NCBI RefSeq assembly: GCF_035083965.1
Contig: NC_089726.1
Coordinates: forward strand, 13,397,501 to 13,461,500
Source of the DNA: Branchiostoma lanceolatum
Lineage: Eukaryota; Chordata; Leptocardii; Amphioxiformes; Branchiostomatidae
Length of the DNA stretch: 64,000 nt
Direction of reading: 5' to 3'
Under the pieces are notes generated by a model, which was given only the letters and a program-made list of their open reading frames with translations, was not told the origin of the DNA and searched no databases. Shown one piece after another: positions 27,816-41,500 of the stretch; positions within the stretch are counted from its first letter, which is position 1; every line of letters begins with the position of its first letter. Position numbers and translations under genes: made by a program.

Positions 27816-30800
27816 ATCTATTTCATGTTGCAAAGTTGGCAAACCGATACTTTCCGTCAGCGCACTTGCAGAGCAGTCCTTGGCGAGTCCGCCAGAGGTT
27901 GGACAGGGTGCAAGGTTATGGTCTTTATTTAGCAGGGACAGTGCAGACGAAGGTCAGATTGTGACCTTTTCCAGCCTCCCCTCACATTTGGCCTGTATGT
28001 CCATTCCCGACCCACATACGCGAGGTCCCGTCGAGAATGTCACATCTCTGTCGGGATCAAACCCGCCGGAGCTGCTGATCATGAGTCACCCACACTCATC
28101 GTTGACATGGAGCCAAGAGGCAAGTGCAGGGCCAACTACAGGGGCGTTGTTTAGAACCGGTCTCTCAAATCCTGGTAGGATTGAAACATAAATACACCTT
28201 CACGACGGAAACTTGCAGGTGATTGCGATCACGAGTTTGAACGATTGCGCAATGAAAGGTAAACTCTTTGAAATGTGAGCTCTCCTCGCGTAGGCGTCGG
28301 CGAGGTGCCTAAGACCCCAGTCACGCATGTAATAACGTTTCCCCTCGCGCCAACGTCTTCTTCTAGACTCCTTGACAACGTGACATATGATAGAACATAA
28401 GACGGTGTGCTAGGATTTCAACCTTGCCCTTTCTCAGTACAACGACTGATTGGTGCAAGTCTACAGCATGTAAACGGCGCAGATGAGGAACCTTCCTGAC
28501 GACAACCCAACCCGTCTTTAGGAGATCGTACGCGTATTGCTTCAAACGCAAAATAAAAGCTGATACATCTCGTCGGCAGGACTGTGCGGAGACGTACATA
28601 GGGTAAACCATATTCGGATCATACGTAACGTTAGAGGCTCTAGGCAAAGGACATAGAAATAATGCCTCGAGGCTTGGGGCATGCAGTGCTGTCCGTCGAA
28701 GTTTAGCAAGGCTGTGGTATACTCTGCACTTTAGTGTACATGGCACACTGTAGGCTGATAGTGTAACTAAATACCTGTTTCTCGTCAGCGTGAACTTGAA
28801 TTTCCTGTATGTTCTGTTTACGTCCGGAAATTCCTTTTAGCTACCAGACGTATGCGAAATATTCGCGTTGATTTGTGTTCCGTGTAGGAGCCAGAAGAAA
28901 AGCAATGCTCAGTGACGCTGCAACCAGGCAGTGAACGGGTCTGCCTTGAGCTGAATAAAAGGGCGCCCTTCAAAATATTCATCTGCAATCTACAATGTAG
29001 TTCTATGATGGCCGATTATAAGTGTTCCATCACAACTTGCATATCATATGAATAATCCTTTATGAAAACATAACTACTCTTTGTAAATAAACAACTTCAT
29101 ATCATATGTGCCCTGATTGCAATTGGTCCCACAGTCGCCATATGTCGTTCGTCGTCTTCGTTCAGTTCTCTAATAGTTTTATGCCTTTTCTTTGATGTCT
29201 TTGATATTTCTACATCATGTCAATCATACATGCAATAAACCTGAGTGAAGACAACTAGTTGGCTTTTTAAAAATGGCACCGGCTTGGTGTGTAAGACTTT
29301 TTTCTCTCCGCCGTAACACCTTGTGTTGTACCCCTAGCATTTAGGAACAGGACAAGTGCATATTTTACATTTTAGGCGAATTTTCTAGAGTGGAATGTTG
29401 AGGCAAGTTAACCCTGTAGTAAGTTTTCCTCACTTTCTTTGTTTCGCGTCCACTTTTCGTACACGGTTACATGTGGTTTTCCGTCTACATTCCGCCGAAC
29501 ATGACTTGCTTCACATCAAGGCAATAGCTGTCTTGACATATTGGCAAAGGGTTATTTGAGTAGAAAGAAGTAGACATTTGCGGTTTTTGCGCCTGCATTC
29601 TTGTGCTGTCTCCTGACGCCAGTGCGAATAGTTTGAAAACCTCCGTAGCAAGAAGTGCAGAACTAGGACACTGGCTGACTGTTTGGGGAGTGACGGCTGA
29701 GTCATCAGGGAAGGGGGGAGGTGTCAAGTGAGGACGGGTGGGTGGGTGTGGATGGGCGTGTTCCTTACTTGAACTTGACCCTCCCTCCGTGCTGATATGT
29801 GTCCAGTCCTCTTCTCCTGTTGACCCTGATCGTGACACCACCTGTTTCCCTCGCGGGAAGACGAGGGAACGAGGTTGAATGACAAGGGAACGAGAACAGA
29901 TCTGTTCTGTCTGACGCGAAAGGCGGAATCTGCCATCATCAGCGTGTCCAGGGGGTTGTTGAGAACTTGCACTTTCCAAGAAAAGGTTGATGCGGAAGAT
30001 TGTGACCTTCTTATCATATGCCCCGTTTTCTTTCCATAGGCCCCAATCGACCTCTGCTTGGAGAGTAGAGAACTTGCTCCACCTATTCATCTTCATGACC
30101 AGGCCAACTTTATAACGCGCCTTAGTGGGGAAGTACAAGACGGCTAAAGCTTCCCTTCCGGTATATCCCTATTTTTCTTTACTCCATACTTACTACTTAT
30201 CCTTTGTCTAAAGCCATGAAGCATCAATGTCAAAACATTTTTTAAAAACAGTGCATAGTGCCGAATTTGCATGTTGCCCTCTGCTATGATTCTAGACAGA
30301 GGAGTCTTTTAGCAGTTCAGGATTTCCTCACTACTGCACTGTGACCCGTTGGAAGACCTTGACACACTGAACCCCAGGGGAAATGACCTAGACCCCGGCC
30401 CAGGATGGATGTAAACAGACGACGTCACAGTGTTTCATGGCTGCAGCCACACACATACACACACACAGAGGATCACATAGGCCCTACAACCAGGCCCTAC
30501 AACATGGCGGTTTGGTATAAGTGACTAAATCCTTTGGGTGACAGAAGTTAGATTGCTACAGACTAGAGGAGTGGGTGTGTCATCTGCTCTGTGGACCTGT
30601 TAGACAGTGCCATTGCATTGGGCTTGCTGAGATATGTGCACAGTCATTTGAAATAACAAACTGGAGGTTTGTTTACAAACAAACACAGCATCCCGATGAT
30701 GTTGTCGCTGCTTTGACCACAAACGCGATTGACTAGCTTGTTATGTCGTTGTCTAGTGCAAGTTGACGCACTGTTGTTGTTGTCATTCACCTTTTTTCTC

Positions 30801-33800
30801 CCGACTTTCCCAAGACAGTGAAGTGACCTGTGCTCCGCATCCCATGCCCCCGATGTCGCATAAGACCCTGTCGACGACGGCAGCCTGGTATAATGGTTCT
30901 CCACGCCATGAGAACCAGACTTGTTGAGAGAAACAGGGCCAAGAGGGCAGGTAGAAGAATGGGCCACCAAGCCTCCCGCTCTGACCCCAGTTTCATGCTC
31001 GGTCTACAGTGACTGGAACATATACCTTTCAATTTAATGAATTTGTTATGCATGATAGTCAACTTTTGTTATAATAAACTAGTCACACAAGACTCGGAAA
31101 CGTTGCATTGAAAGCCCAGGCCGCCGCTGTGTTACAATACACGGGACCTCATGCGTTTCCCAACAAACACGGTGAGTTTGGGCCTAATTCTGGGCACCGG
31201 CATGTCTGTTTGCTGCCAAGTGGCGTTAAAAAGAGCGAGGGAAAGCTGCAGATCGGGTAATGAGGCCATCAGGTGGGTGTGCTGGGCATCTTGTTGTCAT
31301 GGTAACTGTGAGGTGACACAAAGATGACGTGCGGAGAAAAGGGACATGGCTGGATCAGGCCTGGAGTTCTTACTGAATGCCTGGCGACGGTGGGAAAGGG
31401 CAGATGCGAGCGAACTTGACTCATCGGGATGTGAAGAACAGGACAACAGCGGCGGACGCGGGTCTGGGATGACTCTTTTCTGTCCATCGATGACAGGTCG
31501 GGCGGGAGCTGCCATGGATAATTGCCCAAAGCGTTTCAAAGCATCGCGGGATCCTTTTCTTGCCAACCACCCTTGAAATCTCGTCCGTATCGCGGCTTCC
31601 GTTCGGGGGAATGGAGAAGCGTGGAGGCGCCCGGCTTTGCAGGGCTCAACAACAAATGGACTGGACGGATGAGTGAGGGTCCTTTCACGGGCCGGGCTGC
31701 TTCAAAGGCTGCCCCCGCGTGACACCTGACGCACTCGCTTCCGTTACCTGTCAGTCCCGCTGACAGGCCGTTTTTGCTATCAAACATGCGCCCCTGCAGG
31801 CGACGTCTCCCGGGGATGGCAGGGGGTTGTCAGGTCGTCGCGAGTCGAGGACAGCCTGGAGAAGGGCCCGGGGCAACTGTTTTACACAGAGGACATTGCT
31901 CAACATCAATGTTCACCTCTGGCTTGTTGGGCACGTGTGACCGGAATGGCAAAAATCGTCCCATGCCATTTCCTAAGCAAAGGTCAGCCCGTGGTCATGA
32001 TTGAGACTGAGGCCATGAACTACGTGAGCGCTGTGCATGTGGCGGTGTTCAGGGTCCTGGGGGCGTGGGGACACCAGCTCTGTGTCGGAGGGTCGTCTTT
32101 TGTAGCCACACTGTTTGGAAGACGCTCGGTTCTCTGCTGATGCTGATGTGCACCGGAACCGAAGGGTGAGCAACCGAGGGTACTTCTCCGACTCTGTAGA
32201 AAATTTCCGAAAGTGACAAATGATGAAGCGAAATGACACACTAACTAAACAAAAATCCTCTATACAATGTCCCATGTTGTATTATCCAAAAGCCAAGGTC
32301 TATATCTTACTACATTTTGCCATGCTGCTGTAACTAGTATCCCCCATTTGTGTGTAATAATAATCAGCGTCATTGTCAGCTTCAATGACCAATGATGGAG
32401 CTACGTCGGCTACAAAAGATCCATCTCTATTCATGGAGTCTTTTCAGAATCCTGGCAAATCCGCATCACCTATCCGCCCCGGGGATCCTGTAGACTGTGC
32501 CACACACATGCGGGGTCCTGTCCCCGGGGGTCACGGGACAAGATGGGCATGACGGAGGGGAAGCAACGGAGGATGCGCTCCTACCAGAGACAATCGTGTT
32601 GACACGAGCAGTGGCTCCCAGGAGGCTCCGGGCCTCGGCTGTCTCAGAAGCCCTTCCGTAAAGTAAAGCATCTCCCGTAGAAAAACTAACAAAACGTCCT
32701 TTGGAGGTGAACGAGAATCAGAGTAACAACGAGAAGGCGCTGTTCATTGGTGATAATGCATTGGACCAATTTGAATGAACAGTCACAGTGAAGTTATACA
32801 AAATATAGGTGAGCTTGAGCACAAAGCTATGCCGAAGTTGATGTATTAGAGAAAAAACATCGTTCCGAGAGCGCAAACCTCTGGAAATTTGAAGCTGCAG
32901 TTTGAAAGGAGGCTGCGAGGGAACCGAAATCAAATAAATTTTTCTTGGGCTAGACAACATACCCGGTGCAAACAGACATCACAAGAGTCCACTTATAACT
33001 TTTTAAGATTAGTTATCGTGAAAATGAACAGACTAACGCAGCTGAAACCATAACCTTCTTTATGGCGGTATAATCAAGGCCGTCGTTGTTTTCCCCCAAC
33101 ACCACCAGAGATAGGATCAGATAGGCCCTGTAGCAGCCGTGTATGACTCCTCAGCTTGTAAGTAACAGCGTGCTGGGTGTTTATGAGGGTTGATAGCTTC
33201 CATACAAACGCTGCCCGCACGTTTGGCAAACGTTGACACAGACTAATTGCGGTTCGAAGTGCCATTTGGGGAGAGAACTTGTGTGATAAGTTTATCGAGC
33301 TGACGACGTTACCTTCGTAGAGCCACGGCGTCCGCAAGCTCCCGACCAAAATAGCGCAAACTTTCTTATCGTGGAGGTGCGAAGTACAACTTCAATTAAG
33401 ATACCGCGGGGGTGTTAAGCAAACGTCAAGAACCTGGCGGAGCTGGGCACGGCATTTTTCCCACGGCGACGCTCAGCCAGAGGTGCGCGGCGTCCTGGGG
33501 TCCGTGATCTGCAAGCAGACCACGAGCTGCCGCGGCGCCGCACGTCCCGATAGTTCAAAGCCAACGTCGCCGTCAAGTGTTCGCGTTCTGTGTGTCGGCC
33601 GTGTTGGAGAGGTCAGACGTGATTGGACGGCACTGCGGGGGTGGAATATCCGACCACAAGCCACGATAGCTCATCTTAAATTAGTGAAAACGTCAGCGAG
33701 TTGCCGATGTAAACAAGGTACAGAGTCCAACGGTTGGCGGCAATTACCGACCTGCAAAACAGCGGAAAGCGACGCAAACTTTCGGACGTTACCTGCCAGG

Positions 33801-34319
33801 CAACAGGTGTGCGTGGGACAAACAGCGTTGTCCATCACCACACCTGCTTACACGTAGGCACCTCAACAATAGGCCAGGCAGCACGGGAATTAGTCTTCAA
33901 ACGCTCAAGTGTCGTATATAATCCACCTTGGACAGGAGATCAAATCCGCCCGCGAACAGCAAATAAGTATTTTACAGCGTAGGAGTAGGGTTTAAGCGGT
34001 GTCGTTTCCGACACCAAAAATCCATCGGAATGTTAAATTTCAGTTAGAAGTCGTAAAACGCGTGAATTACGCTCAAGTAGGACAGTGAAGATATATTACC
34101 CGGTAGATTGTATTGTGTTACGAGTTAGAAGGTCACGAGAGGAAGTGGATGTCAAGAAGAAAAGATTAGATGATGGTTGTGATTAAGTACATAAGAAGAA
34201 ATGATAACGGCCAATCTATGTTTGCTGTTCTCAAGGGCGCCGCTAGAAGGTCAACAACAAGGTCAAGAAGGGAGTCGGGCGACTATGCATAATAAGTTGT
34301 CGGAAAGATCAGAAAAATC

Positions 34320-34333
34320 GGGGGGGGGGGGGA
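34320..34333. repeat. Poly-G run
   Basis: About 14 uninterrupted G; length may be unreliable. Confidence 0.9.
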
Positions 34334-34544
34334 TTGTCGCCCTGTGGCACGAAGGGCAGCAACACGATTTCCCCAGCAAAACCATATCTGGCCCCGATAT
34401 GTTGAAAAACGCGAATCAGCGCTCCCAAAAAAATAAACGCCGGCGCCGCCCAGAAGGCATGCAAATGAGGCTAAGAAAGCTGATGTTCTGGTATTGTAAT
34501 AAATAATAAAACAACTCTTGAAATACTACCTATCCTCCAAATCC

Positions 34545-34700
34545 TACTCTTCGAGCATGCAGAGGTTCGGCTCCGGCTGATTTTTTACGTGATTTTAGGT
34601 GTTTTTGTCGGACTTTCGATAGTTTTGTCCCATTTCTTTTTGTCGCCAAGCTAAAATCACGTCAAAAACCAGCCGGAGTCGAACCTCTGCTTGGAGAGTC
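34545..34700. mobile_element. Palindromic MITE with 9-bp target duplication (one mismatch)
   Basis: The arms contain GCAGAGGTTCGGCTCCGGCT and its complement, with outer ends resembling TACTCTCCAAGCAGAG. The 9-bp flanks are TCCAAATCC (34536-34544) and TCCAGATCC (34701-34709). A single arm of the same family lies near 37521-37550. Confidence 0.75.
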
Positions 34701-36006
34701 TCCAGATCCGCCGTACCTGCCGCCAAGCCACGTAGTCAACGGAACGTGTTTCGAGAAAGTAGTCTTCTACTTTCTCTCGCGGAAGGAAAAATTAATGCTT
34801 AGAACTTTCGACGTGGCGTAGCGGCTGTCGTCTACTACGATGAAAGATGTTCCAAACTGCATTAGTATGTGCCTGCCTCCGACTACGAGGTTTGATTTTA
34901 CAATGTAATTCGGGCGTAAAGAAAGAGTAACACTTCAAATGCGAAAAACAATAAGATGTCACGTCAAATAAAATGAAAAATAAGTTAAAAAATATATATA
35001 AACGCTAAATGAAGACTAGATCATTGTAATTGCAACTTGAACTCGAACACCTTCGAATTCAGTGAGGCCGAAATCACATAATTATTTGCTTTGACATCAG
35101 ATTCTACCATGTCATTTTTTCACCATGCCCGTAGGTTTGCATTGAACAATCAAAGACCACCGAAGTAATACCTGAGAATGAGTGTGGAGTTCAGGGTGTT
35201 GGTAAAGTAAAGGAGGAAGTGCACAGAAGAGACAAAACTAGCCGAGTCCCTGTTATTCTTGTTCAAGACAAGAGTCCGCAATCTGTCCTAATTTCCACAA
35301 CCCTGCCATGTAAATGACGTCGCCAAGTTCAACTGAGGACATTGCTGGCGGGGTGACCGCACGTTTGGCGCCCTGCCAGCGGGTAGCCAGCGGGTCCGGG
35401 CAGGTGGAACTCCTCCACAAGGGGGCGCGCGGCATGGCGGAACAGCGGGCGATTCCATTGGAGAAAGGAAATTTCCTACATCGTTTTGCCTTCGTCAGGA
35501 AAGTTATGTTTTCAAGTTCGTGTTTGGGAACAACATAACTCAAATAGTCATGGATGAATCTTTTTGATGTTTGGTATGTTGTTAGGGGTTGACAAAAGGC
35601 TACTATATACTAGTAGTACTGCAGCAGAACTTCCAGTTTTGATATCTTTCTAAATTCATAATACTAAAAAAGTCAAATAAACGCACAACAACCACCAAAC
35701 AAACTGCCTTCAAACATAGAAATATTTTATTGCCATGATGCCATTACACACACAGCAAAAATATCTGCGTCCCTATTTCCTTTTATTTTTCAGCGCACAT
35801 CCAACAACTTTGTCTATTTGCTCTGCAAAACCATTGGAAATTGTATCTCTCTTGGCAACAATACTTCATGGCAATTCTAGTGCTGGCAACCTGCAGACAT
35901 AACTACAAATATCAACATAAATGTTTTGGTTTATCAGTTAATTATACATTTTCAAATTCATTAAAAAAATCTACAGTGCATATCAATATGTATTCTAGAA
36001 CTTTTA

Positions 36007-36170
36007 TAGCCTCCGTTGCAGACTCCTTCCGGCTGTTTTCATTTTCTAAGTTCCAGTTTTACTATTTCATTTTTTTCTTGTTGTTGGCCAGGAATTAGAA
36101 AAAAATGTAATAGTGTAAAAACAATAACTTGAAAAAGAAAACAGCCGGGAGGAGTCTGCATCGGAGGCTA
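36007..36170. mobile_element. Palindromic MITE with perfect 9-bp target duplication
   Basis: The ends are TAGCCTCCGTTGCAGACTCC and its near-complement, followed by a CGGCTGTTTTC arm. The 164-bp element is flanked by GAACTTTTA at 35998-36006 and 36171-36179. Confidence 0.8.
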
Positions 36171-36920
36171 GAACTTTTACACCTTACAATCCAAATTTGG
36201 ATTGTCATCTAAAAGATAAAAATATCCTTAAGTACATGTCCTCATGTAAAATCTAAAATAATGCTGGGAATATGATACATTTTGTAGAACAAAGTGATAC
36301 ACACCCTGGGTACCATGCTTGCAGTCTACACTGACTCCCAGAGACTTCTCAAAGCCCAATAAGTGGGAATAGGTGTAGACTATGGGGCCGGTACCGAGGC
36401 TGACAGATGAAACTACTGAACAATTATCAGTATGGATGAAATCTACTTTGTGTGCCATTTTATCCCAGATGTAACCAATGATTTTCCTCTTCATACACTC
36501 TATTTCCTATTACTGTACTTCTTGTAGGAATGTAAAAAAAACAGCAGCTGATAAACATTTCTACTTACTTGTCCACATGTTTCTTGAAATAATTTGTTTT
36601 TCAAAGAGACTGACAGCTAAGGCTATGTATAGACAGCAAACTTTCGATCAACTCCTGCCTGTAAACACTATCCAACCAAAATGACCAGATATTTCAAACT
36701 TTTCCTCCTGTACTTCATTTTGTTGTTGAAAACTCAATGCAACCTCATGCATATCAAAATAAATGGCTTGCTTTACTGGAATGATCATAATCTGAATCCA
36801 AAAGCTATGTACAGTACTTGTACATGTCTTGTGCATTTCATTTATATGGGAGTGCTTTATCTGTGTTATAGATGCTTGCAGTCTTTGATACACATAATAT
36901 TCTCTATCAATATGGCTTGT

Positions 36921-37380
36921 ACCGTAAAATTCCTATTTACGTACGCACCCCTCCTAACATACGCACCCCCGATTTGGGGACGATTGCGGGCCTGACTCAG
37001 TGAGTTAAAACGTTCAGGGGAAAAACCCTCCTAACGTACGCAACCCCTCTCCAGCATTTCGGTGGATAGTTAAGAGGTTGACATGATCATCCTTCCGATG
37101 ATGTTTACCGACTTAAAGGGTTACTGAGAAAATGTTTCTGGGTAGAAAATATCAAACAATTTAACTAGATGTATTATTTATTCTTTATTACTGATTGATT
37201 GTGTGGTAGCATTCCACACTTCATTTGCATGAAGATGTACCATACTCTCATGCTGATATGCGATTTTTCCGAGGAAGAACCCCTCCTAACGTACGCACCC
37301 CGACTTTGGTGTTGGCCTGGAGCACCTGCTTGCAACTTGAAAAGTTTTAAAAGTGCGTACGTAAATAGGGATTTTACGGT
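36921..37380. mobile_element. 460-bp short copy of the ACCGTAAAAT TIR element
   Basis: Has the same 28-bp TIRs (one mismatch between ends) and the same left and right subterminal sequence as the element at 12067-16043, but without the 3.5-kb middle. It serves as the uninterrupted reference for that nested insertion. TA flanks both sides if the termini are CCG/CGG. Confidence 0.85.
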
Positions 37381-37520
37381 AAAATGAGTTAACATTTAAG
37401 GCAATGTTGGGCAAGGTGAAAGGAAAAGGGACTTTGCGCCAGAGCTTTGTAGCGGAAGAAATAAAAGGTTCTTGACGATGTCTTGACCACTGCACTCTGT
37501 GCACTGGACATAAAGAGTAC

Positions 37521-37550
37521 TCTCCGAGCAGAGGTTCGGCACCATCTTGT
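37521..37550. mobile_element. Half-copy of the 34545-family MITE
   Basis: CTCTCCGAGCAGAGGTTCGG matches one arm of the element at 34545-34700. The partner arm is not evident, so this is a remnant. Confidence 0.55.
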
Positions 37551-38542
37551 TGTTGATATCTTTTTTGGCGTTTTCATCAGGCTTTCTGTTTTTCAGGTTT
37601 TCATCTTGTCAGCCAGCCAAACCTATGCTATAGTTACAGTCAGCAGAGTTGGATCGTCATGATCAGCTTGTCTGTCACTGACGGAAGCACCAAGAGTATC
37701 CTTTGTGTTCTGCATACTTTTCTGCATGATTGTACGCAGCTCTTTACTACCAATACACAGAGTGCAATGTGTCCTGGGGGGTAGGGGTGGGTGTTGTGCT
37801 TGCTCTCCAAGATATCATTATAACTTCAACATGGCTGAAATAAATCTATCTTTGAGATTATATGTACCGATTCCAATACACCATAGGCTTGAAGGATGTG
37901 CATTGGTGCATTACAGCTTAATTTGCCTATCAGCCCTTTGTAAGAAATTTATGTCCAAAGCCATCACGCTATCTATCTTCTGTTTGTTACATGGCATCTC
38001 CAATTCAAACAATTTGTTGTGTGTTCATTTGAAAAAGTCGAGGACATGTTGATTTTGCAGGGTCATAGTTAAAATCATATCAAGATGCATTTCAAAGGAC
38101 CCTTCAATATAGTTGAGAAAGTTTAAAATCATTCCAAATATCTACAGTACTTTCTGCATCTTCATTTTGACAGTACCTGTATCTCATACTTTCAGACTGC
38201 AATCTCTGAAGAAATACATAATTCCAATTTGAATCCTTGTTTTCATTTTGACTTACCTATTAATTTGACTTCTTGCACACACTGACCCCAAAATTACACG
38301 TTTGAGTATTAAACATGAATAGCCATTCCTTTTATCTGTGTTGTCAGTCACTGGCCAACCACAATGAATTGATTGTTTGTAATTACCAAACCAAAATCAA
38401 TTTTGCAATGGAACAATCCTTCAGGAAGCATTTGATTACTTAGAAAGGCAGCCATGATTTGGTACACTTTGGTACACATGTAGAGCCCTGTATAGTCCAG
38501 TACAGTACGACTACCCCCCTCCCCCCAAACAGACATCTTTCC

Positions 38543-41500
38543 TCACAGCTCTGACTTGGGTTCTTCCTTCTTGGAGGAGGTCTTGGGGTCGAACTTGAGG
38601 GATGCAGAGTTGATACAGTAGCGCTGGCCGGTGGGCTTGGGACCGTCGTCAAACACATGGCCGAGATGAGCTCCACACTGGAGAACGACAGGACAAAAAC
38701 GTGTTTGCAACTTGTAGATATGGACACACAATTATATCTACTAGCAATATATGAACACAAACTCGAACTCTGCAAGAATGGTCTGTAGAGCCAAATTTAG
38801 GTTATTGAACTCGCTGTGGGGCAAAGGGACAGTTAGTCTGTTTGCCAGACTATTTCCAGGTCCTAAACAGGCCTAAGCTCTTAGACTCAAGAAACAACTA
38901 GAGCAAGCTGCTAGGGGGCCCAAACCTACACCACTTCTTTATTACATCATAAGCTATCTGCCACCCAAAAATCAAGACCTTAGCACGTCCAGTTCAAAAT
39001 ATACAAAAGTAGATAACTTCAGCAAGGGTTAAGGCAAAGGTTAGCCTGTTTTTAGGCAGCTTTACTACTATGAGGAAGTAAACACCTCAGCAAGGCTGCC
39101 TGCAGAGCTTGGCGATAATGCAGATGTATACCTGCAACTGCGGAATGTTGGCCAGTCAGTCCCCTGCAGCAGTTACAGCAAAAACATAGCCTGGATACCA
39201 GACTTGTTTGGTGGTTTATTCATTCTATACTGACCTGTAGATTGGACTTCAGTTGTACAGGTGTGATATGCAAGCTAATGAAGAATAGCAAATACTACCG
39301 GAATGATACTTCCAAATCCTAGGCTATGGTCAAGGCAAATGAAAGGGCAGCTGTTGTAAGACACATCCATGCACATGTAATACTTTTTTGAGAAACGTAA
39401 AAAATAGAGGGTACAAGGTGCAATGAGGACTCAAAAGAGACATTTTCTTCTGACTGAGTCTGAAGATTATACCAAGGGAAAGTTTTGGCACTGTAGACAA
39501 CTCGTGCTAGCCAGCTATGTTCACTATGTTAGAGTGACAAGTGTCACCCAGAGGGTCATCACAGGTGAATCTGCTCAGATGTTATCACTTCAATAGACAG
39601 TAGGAGATTCCCCCACAATGTCATAAATCATATTGTCATTAGGGTAAGGTGATAGCAGGCTTTGAAGTCCCAGTTGTTGCATGGCTGACTGGGTCCAGGT
39701 AAACCAAACCTGGCTCCTGTTTCACCTCAGCTAAGCACTCCTCTCAATCATGCTGATTATTCCAAGGCCACACATTCATCCAAAGGCTCGATTTATTCCA
39801 CAAACACCTTAATGTGATTTGGTGTTTGTATAAGCATCTTAATGACAATACCCCAGGAATGGCTAACGCGCCATGCATTGGTCAATGTCAACTCTTACAG
39901 TAAGTAGGCGTATGTGGTCCAGGGGTCGTGTGGCCACATAAAGGCTGCTGCAACACTTTCCACTTCTAGTAAGACCTCAGCTGTCTATTGCTTGTGTGGT
40001 TGATAATGTGATAAGGTATGTTTCTGGTGGGATTATGCTATTGCTGTGCAACAGTACAACAAGATTATTGAGGAAAATGTCTTTTCCTTGAGGCAATACT
40101 TACAGCCAAACACAAAATATATCCTACAGCCAAAAATTGATTATCTCATTAGTATAAAAATGTACTAACGTTCCAGCTGTCACAAGAATATTGACAGAAG
40201 AATTACCGGGATGATCTCACATAAGGTTTATAACTTTTATATTTGCAAGGCACAAGTTTAATTTTCACATCGACTTCACAAAAAGCGCCCTACAGGCCGA
40301 TTTGAGTTTCTCATGAATAAACAAATGTTCAAACAAACAACGAAACGCTCCTCTACCCTAGACTGAACTGTGCTGGGGGAGTCCATACCTGTCTGGTCTT
40401 ACCTTTAAAGTGTGTTAACATTCTTGCTTGCTGAACACAGAACGTGCTGTCAAAACATCCCATCATGCAGCGCTAGAAATAGCCCTCCCGGAACATGAAA
40501 GCAAACTGATAACAACAAATATGGCAGGAAGGGTCTGGGCCAAGGGGGGTCCTTAATCAAATTGACACCACTCCTTTAGTGGGATTTTGGCGGATAAAAT
40601 CTATTTATGTCTATAATCTAATTTACGAGGCAGGGGTGGAGTACAGTGAGGCTTTCTGTGCCCCGGGTATGCTGAAGAGGCATACATGCACATGTATGTA
40701 AAAATCAAACACTGTGTTCCAGTACTGTTACTCAGGTATTTTAGTATGTTAGTGGACAGTTAACCAACAATGGCCACATGCCTGAAAAAAGTAAAAACTT
40801 CTTTGAGTGTTGTAGAAGTTCCCATTAATCATGACTGTGCTCTAACTGTGTGATGTCCCTAACATTTGCAGCCCACAGGACCAGAACCTACCTACTCACC
40901 TAGTTGAGGTATAGCAGTAGAAACGAATTTCGTACCTTTGAACAAGTCGTCTCCGTCCTGACCATGCCGAAGGAGCTGTCCTCCGTCATCGTCACCGCTG
41001 CCTCGTCGATCTGATCGTAGAAGGACGGCCAGCCTGGGAAGTAGAGCGATGAGAATGCTGTGATTAGTAATTATCTCTGTGACTAGAGAATGTCACCATA
41101 ACCACATGAACTGTCCTGTCTTTAACTCCAGTCAAATAACCTCATAACCACACAGGATGTTGTGAATACCACAAATGGCACATGTATTACTGATTGTACA
41201 CAACCACAGCAACCACAGGCTGACCATCTGAAATTTTGCTGCCAATCTAACCATCCCAGCATCATGGGTTGCATAAAACTTGGGCACTCACGGTACTGGT
41301 CTCACCTCAGAGTAGATGCCATTGCATTTTTAATTTCATGGAAAATCTACCAATACCTGTAGTACCATTCCAAAAATTTCCAACAAACATATCCCAAACT
41401 CCAAGTCATCTTCTGTCCACTAGCATTGGCAGAAAATAACAGTATAACAGACCTTCATGATGGTCGACTTTTAAAAGGTTCTCATTACTTTGTATCTGAG

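Larger units (their letters stand above)
24820..38542. other. HMGA-MSRB3 intergenic region
   Basis: 13.7 kb between the HMGA start and the MSRB3 stop, with no supported gene. The first part is CpG-rich. It holds CA-rich microsatellite DNA near 26860-26960, homopolymer runs at 27796-27815 (C) and 34320-34333 (G), and mobile elements at 27368, 34545, 36007, 36921 and a half-copy near 37521. The longest frame (minus, 29485-30138, 217 codons) is Ser/Pro-rich and matches nothing I know. Long-range control elements for HMGA could lie here, but nothing in the sequence shows them directly. Confidence 0.6.

Noticed and set aside
29485-30138. Minus-strand open frame of 217 codons
   Set aside because: Ser/Pro-rich, no recognisable domain, no matching splice partners; this length is near what chance allows in 64 kb on six frames.
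38543-38677. Selenocysteine in the reductase
   Set aside because: Some MsrB proteins use UGA, but the catalytic codon here is TGC/TGT-type Cys in RYCIN and the frame has no internal UGA.
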